In this document: piece after piece, positions 49,526-59,484 of the stretch
How the letters are laid out: each line of letters opens with the position of its first letter
How positions within the stretch are numbered: position 1 is the first letter of the stretch
Source: Archangium sp.
GTDB taxonomy: Bacteria; Myxococcota; Myxococcia; Myxococcales; Myxococcaceae
Length of the DNA: 64,000 nucleotides
Reading direction: 5' to 3'
Assembly (NCBI GenBank): GCA_030681645.1
Contig: JAUXRX010000005.1
Span: 1-64,000, forward strand
Position numbers and translations under genes: made by a program
The notes under the pieces: generated by a model
What the model was told of the DNA's origin: nothing
The model's input: the letters and a program-made list of their open reading frames with translations, nothing else
Databases searched by the model: none

Positions 49526-50623
49526 GTGCAACAAATACACGCTCACCTGATCCTGGTGCTCCTCCTCATCGGAGCCTGCGTTCCACCCACGACAGAGACC
49601 GACGCAGGACCGGGCACAGGAGGAGGTGCAGCCACGGGAGGAGGCAACGCCACGGGAGGCGGTGGAGGCGGCACCACCGACGCCTGGCTGCGCACCGAAG
49701 GCAACCGCATCCTCCTGCCTGACGGCACGCGTTGGCATGGCCGCGGGGCCAACCTCCACGACACCCGGGGGTGCAACGCTTGCGCGTACAACCCGCCCAG
49801 CGTGGCCGAGGTCAACCGCCGCATGGACCTGCTGGTCGACGAGTGGAAGGCCAACTTCATCCGCCTCGATCTCGAGAGCTACCCCACGCCAGACGGCCGG
49901 GTCACCTGGGCGCCCTTCACCACCGACACGTCGTACCTCTCCAACATCCGCGAGATCGTCGCGCACGCGCTCACCAAGCCGGGGCTCTACGTGATGCTCA
50001 CGCTCTGGATCGACCCGAGCTTCTCCGCGGAGGGCTGGCCCACCAACGGCACCATCGACGCGTGGCGGGTGCTGGCCGCCGCCTTCAAAGACGAGCCGCG
50101 CGTGCTCTTCGGGCTGGTGAACGAGCCCGAGTCGAACTTCAGCGGCGCGCAGGACGCGCAGGTGTGGGCGGCGATGAACTCGACCGTGCAGGCCATTCGC
50201 GACGTCGAGGGCGCGGGGCGCAAGCACCTCGTCGCGGTGCAGGGCACGCGGGCGTGGTCGCGGGTGCTCGACTACTACGTCACCCACCCCATCACCGCGG
50301 GCGGCGGGGCGAACGTCATCTACGAGACGCACGTGTACGATCCGGCCAGCGAGTTCGCCGCGCTCTTCGAGACGCCGGCCCAGACGCTGCCGGTGATCAT
50401 CGGCGAGTTCGGCCCGGCGGCCGGCTTCATGACCGAGGCCGACTGCACCGAGCTGATGACGCGGGCCAGGGCGATCGAAGTGCCGCACCTGGCGTGGACG
50501 TTTCACCAGCGCTGCCCGCCCAACCTGCTCCAGGAGACGGCGAGCGGCTGCGGCGTGAACATGCCGCTGCGCCCCACGGGCTGGGGCACGCTGTTCAAGG
50601 ACGCGCTGGCCGTGCCGTGGTGA
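49526..50623 (+). CDS. GH5-family glycoside hydrolase lipoprotein
   Basis: A 365-aa secreted glycosidase. From GTG 49526 it has a signal peptide with lipobox LIGAC, a Gly-rich linker (GGGNATGGGGGG), and a TIM-barrel domain. The GH5 acid/base Glu is in FGLVNEPES (near residue 210) and the nucleophile Glu is in VIIGEFGP (near residue 292). WHGRGANLHD and LRLDLESY-like strands precede them. It would cut beta-linked glucans or mannans outside the cell. No Shine-Dalgarno is seen; a start at 49493 would place 11 residues before the signal peptide. Confidence 0.85.
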   Translation: MQQIHAHLILVLLLIGACVPPTTETDAGPGTGGGAATGGGNATGGGGGGTTDAWLRTEGNRILLPDGTRWHGRGANLHDTRGCNACAYNPPSVAEVNRRMDLLVDEWKANFIRLDLESYPTPDGRVTWAPFTTDTSYLSNIREIVAHALTKPGLYVMLTLWIDPSFSAEGWPTNGTIDAWRVLAAAFKDEPRVLFGLVNEPESNFSGAQDAQVWAAMNSTVQAIRDVEGAGRKHLVAVQGTRAWSRVLDYYVTHPITAGGGANVIYETHVYDPASEFAALFETPAQTLPVIIGEFGPAAGFMTEADCTELMTRARAIEVPHLAWTFHQRCPPNLLQETASGCGVNMPLRPTGWGTLFKDALAVPW

Positions 50624-50654
50624 GTGTCGGTGCCCCCTGATAGGCTTGCTTTCG

Positions 50655-50939
50655 ATGGAGCCAGAGAACCACACCCTGCGCCTGCTGCAGGAAATCCGCG
50701 ACGAGGTCCGCCGGTCGTCCGACAAGTCAGAGGTCCGCTTCGAGAAGATGGACCTGCGCTTCGAGAAGATGGACCAGCGCTTCGAGATCCTCGAGACGAC
50801 CCTCAAAGACCTCGCGGGCCAGATGGTGATGCTGGCACGGGGAATCAAGGTGGCGCTCGAACACAGGACCGATGTCGATGCGCGCCTCGGAGAGGCAGAG
50901 CGTCGCCTCAGCGACCTCGAGAAACGCGTCGGTCACTGA
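50655..50939 (+). CDS. small coiled-coil protein
   Basis: A 94-aa soluble protein, helical throughout, starting MEPENHTLRLLQEIRDEV. Residues 25-45 carry an imperfect repeat (RFEKMDLRFEKMDQRFE), then a short hydrophobic patch and a heptad stretch (LGEAERRLSDLEKRV). It would form an oligomeric coiled coil. Nothing identifies its role. The ATG at 50655 is preferred over the TTG at 50646. Its stop is 2 bases from the convergent MFS gene stop. Confidence 0.65.
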   Translation: MEPENHTLRLLQEIRDEVRRSSDKSEVRFEKMDLRFEKMDQRFEILETTLKDLAGQMVMLARGIKVALEHRTDVDARLGEAERRLSDLEKRVGH

Positions 50940-50940
50940 C

Positions 50941-52230
50941 TCAGCCGTTGGGCTGCGCCGCCCGCGTCACTTCCGCGCGGATCGCCTTGAGCTTCACGCC
51001 CCGCTCCACCACGTAGAGCAGCACGGGAATGCTCAGGCTCAGCCCCATGCTCACCAGCGCCACCGTGGGCATGCCCTCGAGCCGGTGCACCGGCACCGTG
51101 GCACCTGCGGGCAGCCAGTCGACCGTGGTGAGGATCTGCGCCGACAGGATCGCCGCCGCCGCCGAGGCGCCGTGCTGCGTGGCCGACTGCAGCGACTGAA
51201 AGCGCGCCCGCACCTCGGGCGCCGGCACCTTGGTGGTCAGCGTGTTGTACGACACGTTGCGCAGCCCGTTCGACACCATGAAGGCGACGAAGACGAGCAG
51301 CACCGCCCACACCGCCATCGAGGTGTGCGGCAGGTAGAAGAAGCTGAAGACCACCACCACCACCAGCAGCGCGCCCACCGTGCCCACCCGGAAGCTGCCG
51401 AAGCGATCCACCGCGCGGCCCCCGAGCTGGGTGGCGAGCAGGCTGGCGATGCCGCCGGCGCCGTACGCGTACTTGAGCGCGCTGCGGGGGAAGCCCAGGT
51501 TCATCTGCAGGTACGCTGCGATGTTGGGGATGATCACGAACCCCGCCATCATCACGATCGCCGTCATCAGGTAGCTCAGCTGCACCAGCGGCTGCGAGAC
51601 CAGCGCCATCACGTCGACCTTGTGCTGCACGCCCTCGAGGTGACCCCTCATCGGGGGCAAGGCGAAGATCGCCGCCGCCGCCACCACCAGGCCCACCGCC
51701 GCGACCCCGAGGAACGGCGCGCGCCACGAGAACGCCTCGGCCAGCCACAGCCCCGCCGGCACGCCGAAGACCGAGGCGATGGAGAAGGCGCCCATCACCG
51801 TGCCCATCGCCCGGCCGCGCAGCGCGTTGGGGATCGCGTCGGCGATGATGCTGAAGGCGATGGAGGTCGCCGGGCCTCCGAAGGCGCCGGCGAGCACGCG
51901 CGCGACCAGCAGGGTCGGCAGGTCGGTCGCGAGCGCTCCCGAGGCCGTGCCCGCCACCAGGCCGAGCATGGCCACCGCGAGCGCCTTGCGGCGATCGAAG
52001 CGGTCGAGGAAGAGGCTGCCCAGCAACCCCGAGACGCAGGCCGCGGCGGTGTACGCGCCGCCCACGTAGCCCAGGTGCGACTCGGGAATGCCGAGGGCGC
52101 GGGCGAAGTCGGGCCCCAGCGGCATCACGATCACGAAGTCGAGGATGTTGACGAACTGCACGGCGCCGATCAGCAGCACGATGCCCCACTGCTGGCGGGT
52201 CATCTGCGGGGGCGGAACCGGCGAAACCAT
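50941..52230 (-). CDS. MFS transporter, DHA1-like
   Basis: A 429-aa inner-membrane protein with 12 predicted membrane helices. The MFS motif A variant is in the loop after helix 2 (GSLFLDRFDRRKAL), motif C-like residues (GVPAGLWLAEAFSWR) follow helix 5, and RVLAGAFGGPATS marks helix 4. It resembles drug-proton antiporters and sugar-efflux pumps such as AraJ. The substrate cannot be inferred. It is monocistronic, with its promoter in the 77-base gap to the divergent M50-like gene. Confidence 0.85.
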   Translation of the reverse strand: MVSPVPPPQMTRQQWGIVLLIGAVQFVNILDFVIVMPLGPDFARALGIPESHLGYVGGAYTAAACVSGLLGSLFLDRFDRRKALAVAMLGLVAGTASGALATDLPTLLVARVLAGAFGGPATSIAFSIIADAIPNALRGRAMGTVMGAFSIASVFGVPAGLWLAEAFSWRAPFLGVAAVGLVVAAAAIFALPPMRGHLEGVQHKVDVMALVSQPLVQLSYLMTAIVMMAGFVIIPNIAAYLQMNLGFPRSALKYAYGAGGIASLLATQLGGRAVDRFGSFRVGTVGALLVVVVVFSFFYLPHTSMAVWAVLLVFVAFMVSNGLRNVSYNTLTTKVPAPEVRARFQSLQSATQHGASAAAAILSAQILTTVDWLPAGATVPVHRLEGMPTVALVSMGLSLSIPVLLYVVERGVKLKAIRAEVTRAAQPNG

Positions 52231-52307
52231 GGGGCTTTCACTAAGGGAAATCAGGCGGCCGCGCCATCAACAGGTCAGGATGGGGCGCTTTCCCTGAAGA
52301 CCCTCAG

Positions 52308-53432
52308 ATGAACCCGCGCCTTCGCAGAGTGCTCTTCATCGTGACCGCCGCGGCCGTGCTGTCCCGGCTGTTCGTGCTGGGCCAGGAGCGCGGCTTTCCC
52401 CTGGTGGCGCGCGCCACGCTCACCGTCACCCTCGCCTCGCTCGCCGCGTGGCTGGTGCACCTGGTGCTGCACGAGCTGGCGCACTGGGCCGCCGCGGCCT
52501 GGCAGGACTTCGAGGTGCGCTCGGTGCGCTTCGGGCCGGTGTTGTTCGACTTCACCGGCCCCCGGGTGGTGGTGCGGCGGGGGGGCGATCTCGGCGGGGG
52601 CGTGGCCTCGCTCCCGCGTGGGGTGGAGCGGCTGAGCGCGCGGTTGCGGGTGGTGGCGATGGCCGGGCCGCTGATGACCCTGTGCGTGACCCTGGGCGCG
52701 CTGGCGCGGTGGCGGGTGAGCGGCTCGGGCTCGCTCGCCAGTCCGCTGGGGATCTTCCTGGTGATGGGCGGCTTCACCCTCGTCACCGCGCTGCTGCCCG
52801 GTGCGCTGCTTCCCCGCAGGCCCGAGAGCGGCACCGACCTCGAGCAGATGATTCAGCCGCGCGCGATCCTCGGTCACTGGGTCAACGCGGCCGCGGTGCA
52901 GGGGCTGTCGAAGGGGAAGCAGGTGAGCGAGGTGCTCGACTGGCGGGCCGTGCAGCCGCTCCTGCCCGCGGGTGACGCTCCCGTGGAGGCGATCGAGCTG
53001 GGGTGGTGCATCGCGTGTCTCGACGCGGGCCAGGTGGACCTCGCGCGGCCCCGGCTGCGGTCGATGGCTGAGCGGCTCGATGACGAGTCGGCCGAGTGGC
53101 TGCGCACCGACGTGTTCAATCAGCTGGGGTGCCTGTCAGCGCTCGAGGGCGATCCGGTGCATGCGCAGGCGTGCCTGACCGAGGTGAGGGAGTGGCAGTC
53201 GACGGAGTGGTACTGCGAGCTGCTCGTGGCGTGCATCGCGCGGGCGCAGGGTGACTCCGTCGGGGCGGAGGCAGCGTTGGCACGATGGCGGGCGGGCGTG
53301 GATAGTCATCCTGGGCGCGTGTTCGCCATCGGGGGCAATCAGTGGGTGCTGTCGCGGCTTGAGAAAAGGGGACAGGCTACTTTATTGCTCGCCGAGTCGA
53401 GGGACGCGGCTCCACGAGGCGGCGAGCAATAA
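52308..53432 (+). CDS. M50-like membrane metalloprotease
   Basis: A 374-aa protein with membrane segments near residues 8-25, 30-60, 105-125 and 140-160 and a soluble C-terminal half of helical hairpins. The zinc-binding HExxH is LHELAHWAAA near residue 54, inside a membrane segment as in site-2 proteases. The second zinc-ligand motif of S2P (NxxPxPxxDG) was not found, so activity is uncertain. The last roughly 22 residues (from KRGQATLLL) are coded by one arm of a family B palindrome, so the original C-terminus was probably different. Confidence 0.65.
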   Translation: MNPRLRRVLFIVTAAAVLSRLFVLGQERGFPLVARATLTVTLASLAAWLVHLVLHELAHWAAAAWQDFEVRSVRFGPVLFDFTGPRVVVRRGGDLGGGVASLPRGVERLSARLRVVAMAGPLMTLCVTLGALARWRVSGSGSLASPLGIFLVMGGFTLVTALLPGALLPRRPESGTDLEQMIQPRAILGHWVNAAAVQGLSKGKQVSEVLDWRAVQPLLPAGDAPVEAIELGWCIACLDAGQVDLARPRLRSMAERLDDESAEWLRTDVFNQLGCLSALEGDPVHAQACLTEVREWQSTEWYCELLVACIARAQGDSVGAEAALARWRAGVDSHPGRVFAIGGNQWVLSRLEKRGQATLLLAESRDAAPRGGEQ

Positions 53433-53452
53433 AGTAGCCTGTCCCCTTTTCT
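53362..53452. repeat. paired inverted repeat, family B copy 2
   Basis: Two perfect 32-base inverted arms (53362-53393 and 53421-53452) contain AAAAGGGGACAGGCTACTTT and its complement, around a 27-base loop. The left arm lies inside the M50-like reading frame and the right arm ends 5 bases before the chemoreceptor stop. It likely acts as a two-way terminator. Confidence 0.9.
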
Positions 53453-53457
53453 GCTGC

Positions 53458-55599
53458 TCAGACCCTGAACCGGCGCACCTCGCCCCGCAGCACGTCGGCC
53501 TGGTTGCGCAGCGTCTCGATCGCTTCCTCGAGCTGCTTCACCGACCGGTTCTGCTGATCGGCCACCGACCGGATCGTCTCGATCGCCTTGAGCACCTGCT
53601 CGGTGCCGCGCGTCTGCTCTTTCTGGGCGCGGTTGAGGTGCGTCACCATCTCGTTGATGTTCTCGATGCTGCGGCTGATCTGCTTGCCGCCGTGGCTCTG
53701 CTCTTCCACCGAGCGCTTCACGTGCTGGGTGAGCAACTTCATCTGCTCGGCCACCTTCATCACCTGCTCCGAGCCGCGCGCCTGCTCGTTGGTCGCCTTG
53801 TTGATCTGCTCGATGGTGTCTCGCACCCGCTCGACGGCGGCGGTGACGTCCTTGCTGCCGCGCGCCTGCTCGACCGTGGCCCGGGCGATGGCCTTGACCA
53901 TCTGGGTGCTGTTCTTCGCCGATTCCTGGATCTTCCGCAGCGCGCCTTCGGCCTCACGCCCGAGCACCACGCCCTCTTCGACGCTGCGCACGCCGGTGTT
54001 CATGGCCGTGGCCGCGTTGCGTGACTCCGACTGCACCGCGCGGATGAGCTCGGCGATCTCCTTGGTCGACGCCGCGGTGCGCTCCGAGAGGTCCTTGATC
54101 TCGTCGGCCACCACCGCGAAGCCCTTGCCGTGATCACCCGCCTGCGCGGCGATGATCGCGGCGTTGAGCGCCAGCAGGTTCGTCTGCTCGGCCACGTCGT
54201 CGATCACGTCGACGATGTTGCCGATCTCCCCGATGCGCCGGCCCAGCTGCTCGATCACGCTCGAGGCCGTCTTGCTGGAGTCCTTGATGCGATCGATGCC
54301 CACGATCGTCTTCTGGATCGACTCCATGCCCGTCTCGGCGTCCTTCGACACCTGCTCCGAGAGCCGCGCCGTCTCGTAGGCGTTGGTCTCGACCTGGCCG
54401 ATGGCGATGTCCATCTCGCGAATCGAGGAAGAGGTGGTCTCGGTGTTCTTGAGCAGGTCCTCGACGTTCCGCGCGACCTCCTTGATCGAATACGTCGTCT
54501 GCTCGATCGCCGAGGTCGTCTCTTCCACCGACGCGGCCATCTTCTGCACGTTGGCGGCGACCTCGTCGTTGGTGGTCGACATCTCCATGATGCTGGAGCT
54601 CGACTCCTCGGCCGACTGGTAGAGCACCTCGACGTTCTCGGCGATGCCCTTGAGGCTCGAGAGCATCTCCACCATCGCGCTGCTCGTCTCTTCCACGCGG
54701 GTGAGCACGGTGGACGCACCGCTGGTGGTGGTCGACGCGCTGCGGCTGATCTGGTCGATCACCTGCGCGACGCTCTCGGCCACGCCGCGCACCCGGCCCA
54801 GGGTGTCCCGCAGCCCCTGCCCGATGCTGTTGAGCGACTCCGCCAGCTCGTCGAGCTCCCGCGTGGGCGCACCCTCGACCCGCCCGGAGAGATCGGCCTC
54901 GGCCAGCCGCATCGCCATCGCCCGCATGGTGGCCAGCGGGGCGATGATCAGCAGCCGCGAGAGCACCCCCACCAGCGCCATGAAGATGAGCACGCTGACG
55001 ATGAGCGCGATCAAGAGCGTCTTGCGGAGGCTGCCCAGGCCCTCGTCGATGCGCGCCCGATCGAGCGACACCAGCACGAAGCCCTTGAGCCCACCCTTGA
55101 GCTGCACGGGGTCAGCCACCAGCAGCTCGCCCGTCTCGAGCTGAATCTGCACGTGCTGTTCCTGCGCGTTGAACTGCTTGAGCACGCTCTCGGTGGTGCG
55201 CAGCTCGGTCTCGGCGCTCTGCGCCATCACGTCGTTGGGGCGGCACTCGCCGGAGCACGCCAGCACCCACACGTTGCGAATGGCGCGCTCGCCCCCCACG
55301 ATGTTGTTGATCTCGGCCGAGGCCTCGGTGTCGATGCCGTCGCGCTCGACGATGGGCACCTTGCGCTCGATCTCCTTGGCCACCGCCTTGCCGCGCTCCC
55401 AGAGCGTGTCGGTGAGGTAGGTGTCAGCCTGGCTGGGCACCACCACGAACAGCACCGCCACCAGCACGCAGAGCGCCACCAGCAGCACGATGATGATGGC
55501 GCCAGTCAGTCCGGGTCTTTGGGAGCGCGCAGCCACGAGGCGAAGGACTGTGGCAGCGCGCGGCAGCGCCTTCAAGAAACGCTTACCAGCTGCCTCCAT
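53458..55599 (-). CDS. methyl-accepting chemotaxis protein
   Basis: A 713-aa transmembrane chemoreceptor. It has membrane helices at about 32-54 and 194-218, a periplasmic sensor domain of about 140 residues between them, a HAMP domain (about 219-270) and a long signalling coiled coil. The hairpin tip reads [20 protein letters not shown] and [15 protein letters not shown]. The usual tip Glu and Arg of NAAIEAARAGE are Ile and Gln here. ATG 55599 (MEAAGKRF) is preferred because upstream codons fall in the preceding gene. No che genes are nearby, so it must signal to a remote array. Confidence 0.9.
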   Translation of the reverse strand: MEAAGKRFLKALPRAATVLRLVAARSQRPGLTGAIIIVLLVALCVLVAVLFVVVPSQADTYLTDTLWERGKAVAKEIERKVPIVERDGIDTEASAEINNIVGGERAIRNVWVLACSGECRPNDVMAQSAETELRTTESVLKQFNAQEQHVQIQLETGELLVADPVQLKGGLKGFVLVSLDRARIDEGLGSLRKTLLIALIVSVLIFMALVGVLSRLLIIAPLATMRAMAMRLAEADLSGRVEGAPTRELDELAESLNSIGQGLRDTLGRVRGVAESVAQVIDQISRSASTTTSGASTVLTRVEETSSAMVEMLSSLKGIAENVEVLYQSAEESSSSIMEMSTTNDEVAANVQKMAASVEETTSAIEQTTYSIKEVARNVEDLLKNTETTSSSIREMDIAIGQVETNAYETARLSEQVSKDAETGMESIQKTIVGIDRIKDSSKTASSVIEQLGRRIGEIGNIVDVIDDVAEQTNLLALNAAIIAAQAGDHGKGFAVVADEIKDLSERTAASTKEIAELIRAVQSESRNAATAMNTGVRSVEEGVVLGREAEGALRKIQESAKNSTQMVKAIARATVEQARGSKDVTAAVERVRDTIEQINKATNEQARGSEQVMKVAEQMKLLTQHVKRSVEEQSHGGKQISRSIENINEMVTHLNRAQKEQTRGTEQVLKAIETIRSVADQQNRSVKQLEEAIETLRNQADVLRGEVRRFRV

Positions 55600-56860
55600 C
55601 GGGCATCCGGTCGAACTCGAGCACGGGGTTGTTCCTGTCGAGGCCACCGCACGTGGTGCCCACGCCTCCGTCGGAGTCCAGGCACTTGCCCGCGATGCGC
55701 AGCTTGCTCCTCAGGTGGGCCACCGCCGGCTTGAAGGGGAAGCCCGGGGCCACCCGATGGAACGAGTCGCCCGTCGCGCGCCGCACCATCACCACCGTGC
55801 GTCCGCCAGAGAACTCCAGCACCACCACCACCGCGTTGGCGCTCTCGACCAGGTCGACCAGTCGCGCCGATTCCCACAACGGCAGGCTGCTGACGTCGTT
55901 CACGCCGCCGTCTCTGCTCACCTCGACCAGCCAGAGCGTCTCACCGTCGACCCACGCGGCGTGAACCGACGCGCCGAAGGTCGAGAGCTCGGCCCGCAGC
56001 CCGGAAGCCGCGGTGGTGTGGAGCGCGTGTGGGATCGAGGTGCCATCGGGCGGCAGCTCCAGCGCGACCAGGTCCCGCCTGCCCGGTCCCGACGCGACCG
56101 AGATCCACACCGACTGGTTGGCCTCGGTCACCGCCTCGCCGATCTGCGGATCGTCGATGGGCAGCAGGAAAGCCATGGGCGAGCACGGCGCCTCGCAGGA
56201 CGTTCGCTGCACCTGCAGCGCCGTCGCCTGGGCGCTGAACGACAGAAACACGGTGCCCCCGTCGCTTCGGGACGCAGCGAGGGCCTGCGGGCAGCCCGGC
56301 GACGACCAGTCCTCGTTGCCTCCGTCCTGCAGCTCGTCGACGGAGACGAAGTTGTCGTAGGCGACGCCCACCACCGTCGCCTCGTCGTTGACGGCGGACG
56401 CGCACCAGTCGTGCGGCGCCTGACCTGCCCCCTGCGACGGCTGGCGCCACACGGAGAAGTACCCCGGGCGAGCCTCGACGGCGACCACGCTGCCCGCGAG
56501 CAGGGGCGCTTCCCACAGCAGCACGGGGATCCGCTCGGTGGTGAAGCCCCAGGTCTGGATAGTCCGGCTCTGCACCAGGGTGCGCAGCTGATCGATGCCA
56601 CCGTCCGGAACCCCGCCGTCGAGTGAACCGCCACCACCTCCAACTGCCCCGCCTCCTCCCGCGCCACCTCCACCACCCACCTCGCCGCCGCCAGAGCCGC
56701 CGCCAGAGCCGCCGGTGCCGCCACCGGCGCAGACGCCCGTGCTCGCGTCGAGGGCGAGGCAGCGGGCACTCCGCTCGGTGTCCCAGTCGGGGCAGCCCAG
56801 CAGGCCGACGACCAGCACCGCCGCGAGGCGCCTCACCAGCGACCTCCCACGGAGGCCCAC
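55583..56860 (-). CDS. Gly-linker lipoprotein of unknown function
   Basis: A 425-aa lipoprotein. The signal peptide [23 protein letters not shown] ends in a lipobox, a short Cys-containing segment follows, then about 40 residues of mostly Gly/Ser/Ala ([20 protein letters not shown]) and a beta-rich domain of about 330 residues without a recognised motif. It shares the layout of the lipoproteins at 34864 and 49526. It overlaps the genes on both sides by 17-28 bases on the same strand, so the three form an operon. Confidence 0.7.
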   Translation of the reverse strand: MGLRGRSLVRRLAAVLVVGLLGCPDWDTERSARCLALDASTGVCAGGGTGGSGGGSGGGEVGGGGGAGGGGAVGGGGGSLDGGVPDGGIDQLRTLVQSRTIQTWGFTTERIPVLLWEAPLLAGSVVAVEARPGYFSVWRQPSQGAGQAPHDWCASAVNDEATVVGVAYDNFVSVDELQDGGNEDWSSPGCPQALAASRSDGGTVFLSFSAQATALQVQRTSCEAPCSPMAFLLPIDDPQIGEAVTEANQSVWISVASGPGRRDLVALELPPDGTSIPHALHTTAASGLRAELSTFGASVHAAWVDGETLWLVEVSRDGGVNDVSSLPLWESARLVDLVESANAVVVVLEFSGGRTVVMVRRATGDSFHRVAPGFPFKPAVAHLRSKLRIAGKCLDSDGGVGTTCGGLDRNNPVLEFDRMPDGGSW

Positions 56861-57600
56861 ACGCCACCCCCCGGCACCGGGCTGAGCGCGACGGTCGCCG
56901 CGGGCTCACCGCGCGCGATCAGCCAGACGATCGAGGTGGCGAGCGCCGCGCCTCCCACGCCGAGGACGATCACGCCCGCCGTGCCCTGCGTGCGGCCCGC
57001 GTCCAGCGCCTTCGCGAGTGCCGGCTCGTCAGGCGCCGTTCGCACCGCCTCGAGCGCCACGGTGTTCGACAGCGCCACCAGCGTCGCGCCGACACCGAGG
57101 GCCACGATGCCCAGGCCGCCGACCACCAGCGGCCCCACGGGCACGGGCGGCGGGGGCAACATCGCGTTGACCGCGACCGCGGCCTGGGCGTCGAGCCAGT
57201 CGAGCAGCGCGCCCTCGCCCGTCATCCGGCCGCTCGCCGACCACCACACGCCTCCGGTCTTTTGCCGAATCACCTTCACCACCACGAGGAACGAATCGCC
57301 GGTGCGGATGATGGATCCCACCAGCACGCCGTCGGTGCCCAGCGCGTTCGCCAGCTCGGCCAGGCATGAGGTGGCGTCCGGCTCGCAGCCGAGCATCTGC
57401 TTCTGCCGCTCGAGCCCGATGAGCTGCGCGAGATCGGCCGTGGTGGTCACCTCGACCCGCTTGTCGCGGCGCAGCACCTCGGCGAAGCGCTCCAGCCACA
57501 CACTCGCGCGCGCCGTGTCTTCTCCGTTCACCGCGAAGCCAGACGCGGCGAGCTTCACCGGCCCGGCGCAGAGGATGAGCAGGGCCATGGAGGTCAGCAT
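56833..57600 (-). CDS. exported protein with LpoB/CsgG-like domain
   Basis: A 255-aa protein with a short signal peptide, a domain of about 110 residues with WLERFAEVLRRDKRVEVTT and GTDGVLVGSIIRTGDSFLVVVKVI, and two membrane segments near residues 155-180 and 210-230. The first domain resembles the FlgO/LpoB/TolB-N group that measures or scaffolds envelope machinery; the match is by general pattern only. CEPDATSC would form a disulphide. It heads the operon with the following lipoprotein and chemoreceptor. Confidence 0.65.
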   Translation of the reverse strand: MLTSMALLILCAGPVKLAASGFAVNGEDTARASVWLERFAEVLRRDKRVEVTTTADLAQLIGLERQKQMLGCEPDATSCLAELANALGTDGVLVGSIIRTGDSFLVVVKVIRQKTGGVWWSASGRMTGEGALLDWLDAQAAVAVNAMLPPPPVPVGPLVVGGLGIVALGVGATLVALSNTVALEAVRTAPDEPALAKALDAGRTQGTAGVIVLGVGGAALATSIVWLIARGEPAATVALSPVPGGGVWASVGGRW

Positions 57601-57670
57601 CGGCGGAGGAGCATGCCAGACCTGCCCGAAGCACCAACCAAAAGGCCCGCTTCGTTGGCATCATGCGTTC

Positions 57671-58273
57671 ATGATCAGCAAGTCCTACGGCGACCACCGC
57701 GCCCAGACGGCCACGCCGAGCGTCACCCTCGCCGAGCGTCCCGAGCAGGCGCTCTTTCACCTCGCCGTGTCGGTCGAGACGGACTCAGCGTCGGCGGCGA
57801 TCCCGCTGTTGAGACGGGCGGTGACGCGCCTCGAGGAGCTGCTGCCCCCGCTCGGTGCGCGCCTCACCGTCACCGACTTCGATCTCCCCGCCGCCACCGG
57901 GAAGACCGCCACCGCCGTCTCGCAGCTGCACGCCTTCCTCACCCTGCCCTTCGTGAAGGACGCGCCCTTCTGGGATCGGGCCGCCCGGCTCGCGCAGGTC
58001 GATGGGCTGCTCCGCGCGCTGGTGCTCGAGGGCAAGAAGCAGAAGCCCGCGCTCGAGGTGCGCAGTGATCTCCCGGTCTTCGTCGTCGCCGATCCCGAGC
58101 AGCGCAGGGCCTCGTTGGTGAGCCGGCTTCACGAGCGCGCGCGCAGCCTGGGCCACGACGTCACCCTGAAGGAGCTGCGCTTCGACCGCGCCGTGGAGCA
58201 ACGCTCGGTGAGCCTCGAGGAAGTGCAGCTCTCGCTCGCCGTCGAGGGCGTGGCAGAGGTCGCGCTCCGGTGA
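57671..58273 (+). CDS. conserved-looking protein of unknown function
   Basis: A 200-aa soluble protein (MISKSYGDHRAQTATPSVTL...) with no signal peptide and no recognised motif. It looks like a mixed alpha/beta fold with a Leu-rich middle. It is linked to the HDAC-family gene by a GTGA overlap, so the two may act together. ATG 57671 is the first sensible start; the divergent operon begins 70 bases upstream. Confidence 0.6.
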   Translation: MISKSYGDHRAQTATPSVTLAERPEQALFHLAVSVETDSASAAIPLLRRAVTRLEELLPPLGARLTVTDFDLPAATGKTATAVSQLHAFLTLPFVKDAPFWDRAARLAQVDGLLRALVLEGKKQKPALEVRSDLPVFVVADPEQRRASLVSRLHERARSLGHDVTLKELRFDRAVEQRSVSLEEVQLSLAVEGVAEVALR

Positions 58274-59289
58274 CGCGGCTGGTGAGCGATCCGGCGTACC
58301 TGCAACACCTCGCGGGGCCGATGCACCCGGAATCGCCCGGCAGGCTCCGCGCCATTCACGCCGTGCTCGACGCCGCGCCCATCGCGGGCCTCGAACACAC
58401 CCGCCCCCGTCGCGCCACCCGCGAAGAGCTGCTGCGCGTGCACGGGGCCGAACACGTCGAGCGCGTGCTCTCGCTGGCCGGGAAGGACGCGCAGCTCGAT
58501 CCCGACACCGCGATGAGCCCGGGCAGCACCGAAGCGGCCCTGCTCGCCGCGGGAGCCGCGTCCCAGCTCGTGCTCGACGTGCTGCGCGGCGACGTCGACA
58601 ACGGCTTTGCCCTGGTGCGCCCGCCCGGTCATCACGCGGTCGCAGCGCACGCGATGGGCTTCTGTCTGTTCAACAACGTGGCGGTCGCCGCCGAGAGCGC
58701 GCTGGCGGCCGGCGCGAAGCGGGTGCTCGTGCTCGATTGGGACGTGCACCACGGCAACGGCACCCAGGCCTCGTTCTACGCCCGGCGCGACGTGCTTTTC
58801 TGCTCGAGCCACCAGTACCCGTTCTACCCGGGCAGCGGCGCACCCACGGAGACGGGCGAAGGTGACGGCGAGGGCTTCACCGTCAACGTGGCGCTCCCCG
58901 GTGGCCAGGGTGACGCGGACTACGGGGCGGTCTTTCACGAGGTCTTCCTGCCCCGCGCGCAGCAGTACCGGCCCGACGTGGTGCTGGTGTCGGCCGGGTT
59001 CGATCCGCATCGCGCCGATCCACTCGGCGGCATGAACGTGACCGAGCGCGGCTTCGCGGCCATGTGCAGCGCGGCGAAGGCGCTCGCGCAGGAAGTGTGC
59101 GGCGGGAAGCTCGTGTTGCTGCTCGAGGGTGGGTACGACCTCGAGGGGCTCTCGCAATCGGTGCACGCGTGCGTCGAGGTGCTCGCCGGTGCGCGGCGGG
59201 AAGACTTTCCTTCCGGAGCGGGGCGGGCGGCGATGCAGGCGATCGAAGCGACGCGCGCCGCACACAAACCGCCTCGAAGGGCGTGGTGA
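58270..59289 (+). CDS. histone deacetylase-family hydrolase (acetoin-utilisation AcuC-like)
   Basis: A 339-aa zinc amidohydrolase. The active-site His pair is in RPPGHHAVA (near residue 117), zinc ligands are in LDWDVHHGNGTQ (near 157) and SAGFDPHRADP (near 246), and the catalytic Tyr is in LLEGGYDL near 286. Bacterial members deacetylate proteins, polyamines or other acetyl-amines. The GTG start overlaps the previous stop. No acetyltransferase gene is adjacent, so the substrate is open. Confidence 0.9.
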   Translation: MTRLVSDPAYLQHLAGPMHPESPGRLRAIHAVLDAAPIAGLEHTRPRRATREELLRVHGAEHVERVLSLAGKDAQLDPDTAMSPGSTEAALLAAGAASQLVLDVLRGDVDNGFALVRPPGHHAVAAHAMGFCLFNNVAVAAESALAAGAKRVLVLDWDVHHGNGTQASFYARRDVLFCSSHQYPFYPGSGAPTETGEGDGEGFTVNVALPGGQGDADYGAVFHEVFLPRAQQYRPDVVLVSAGFDPHRADPLGGMNVTERGFAAMCSAAKALAQEVCGGKLVLLLEGGYDLEGLSQSVHACVEVLAGARREDFPSGAGRAAMQAIEATRAAHKPPRRAW

Positions 59290-59293
59290 ACCA

Positions 59294-59358
59294 GGGTTTT
59301 GGTCCCTGCACGACGCGCGCTGGCCTCTCAGCTTCGGGCGAGGATGCTCAGGTGAGGA
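59294..59358. repeat. family D dispersed repeat, copy 2
   Basis: GGGTTTTGGTCCCTGCACG and the segment GCTGGCCTCTCAGC with TTCGGGCGAGGAT match 43804-43869 with scattered changes. It starts 5 bases past the HDAC-family stop. Confidence 0.65.
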
Positions 59359-59440
59359 AGGTCGGAGTCACGCCTCTGCGGCGGCGACGAGCACGGAGCA
59401 GATCCAGCCCGGCCATGACCCTCGAGGCAGTTCTGTGCCG

Positions 59441-59473
59441 TCCCTCGACTCCGCGCGGGATGAACGGGGTGCT
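59441..59473. repeat. family C dispersed repeat
   Basis: TCCCTCGACTCCGCGCGGGA with TGAACGG after it, just before the methyltransferase gene start at 59485. Related copies lie at 43953 and 47248. Confidence 0.7.
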
Positions 59474-59484
59474 ATTCGACCCCC

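Noticed and set aside
50872..52311. A 479-codon frame antisense to the MFS transporter
   Set aside because: His/Arg-rich low-complexity composition without domains; the transporter on the other strand has 12 membrane helices and MFS motifs.
54130..55734. A 534-codon frame antisense to the chemoreceptor
   Set aside because: Composition is a reflection of receptor codons and no domain is visible.
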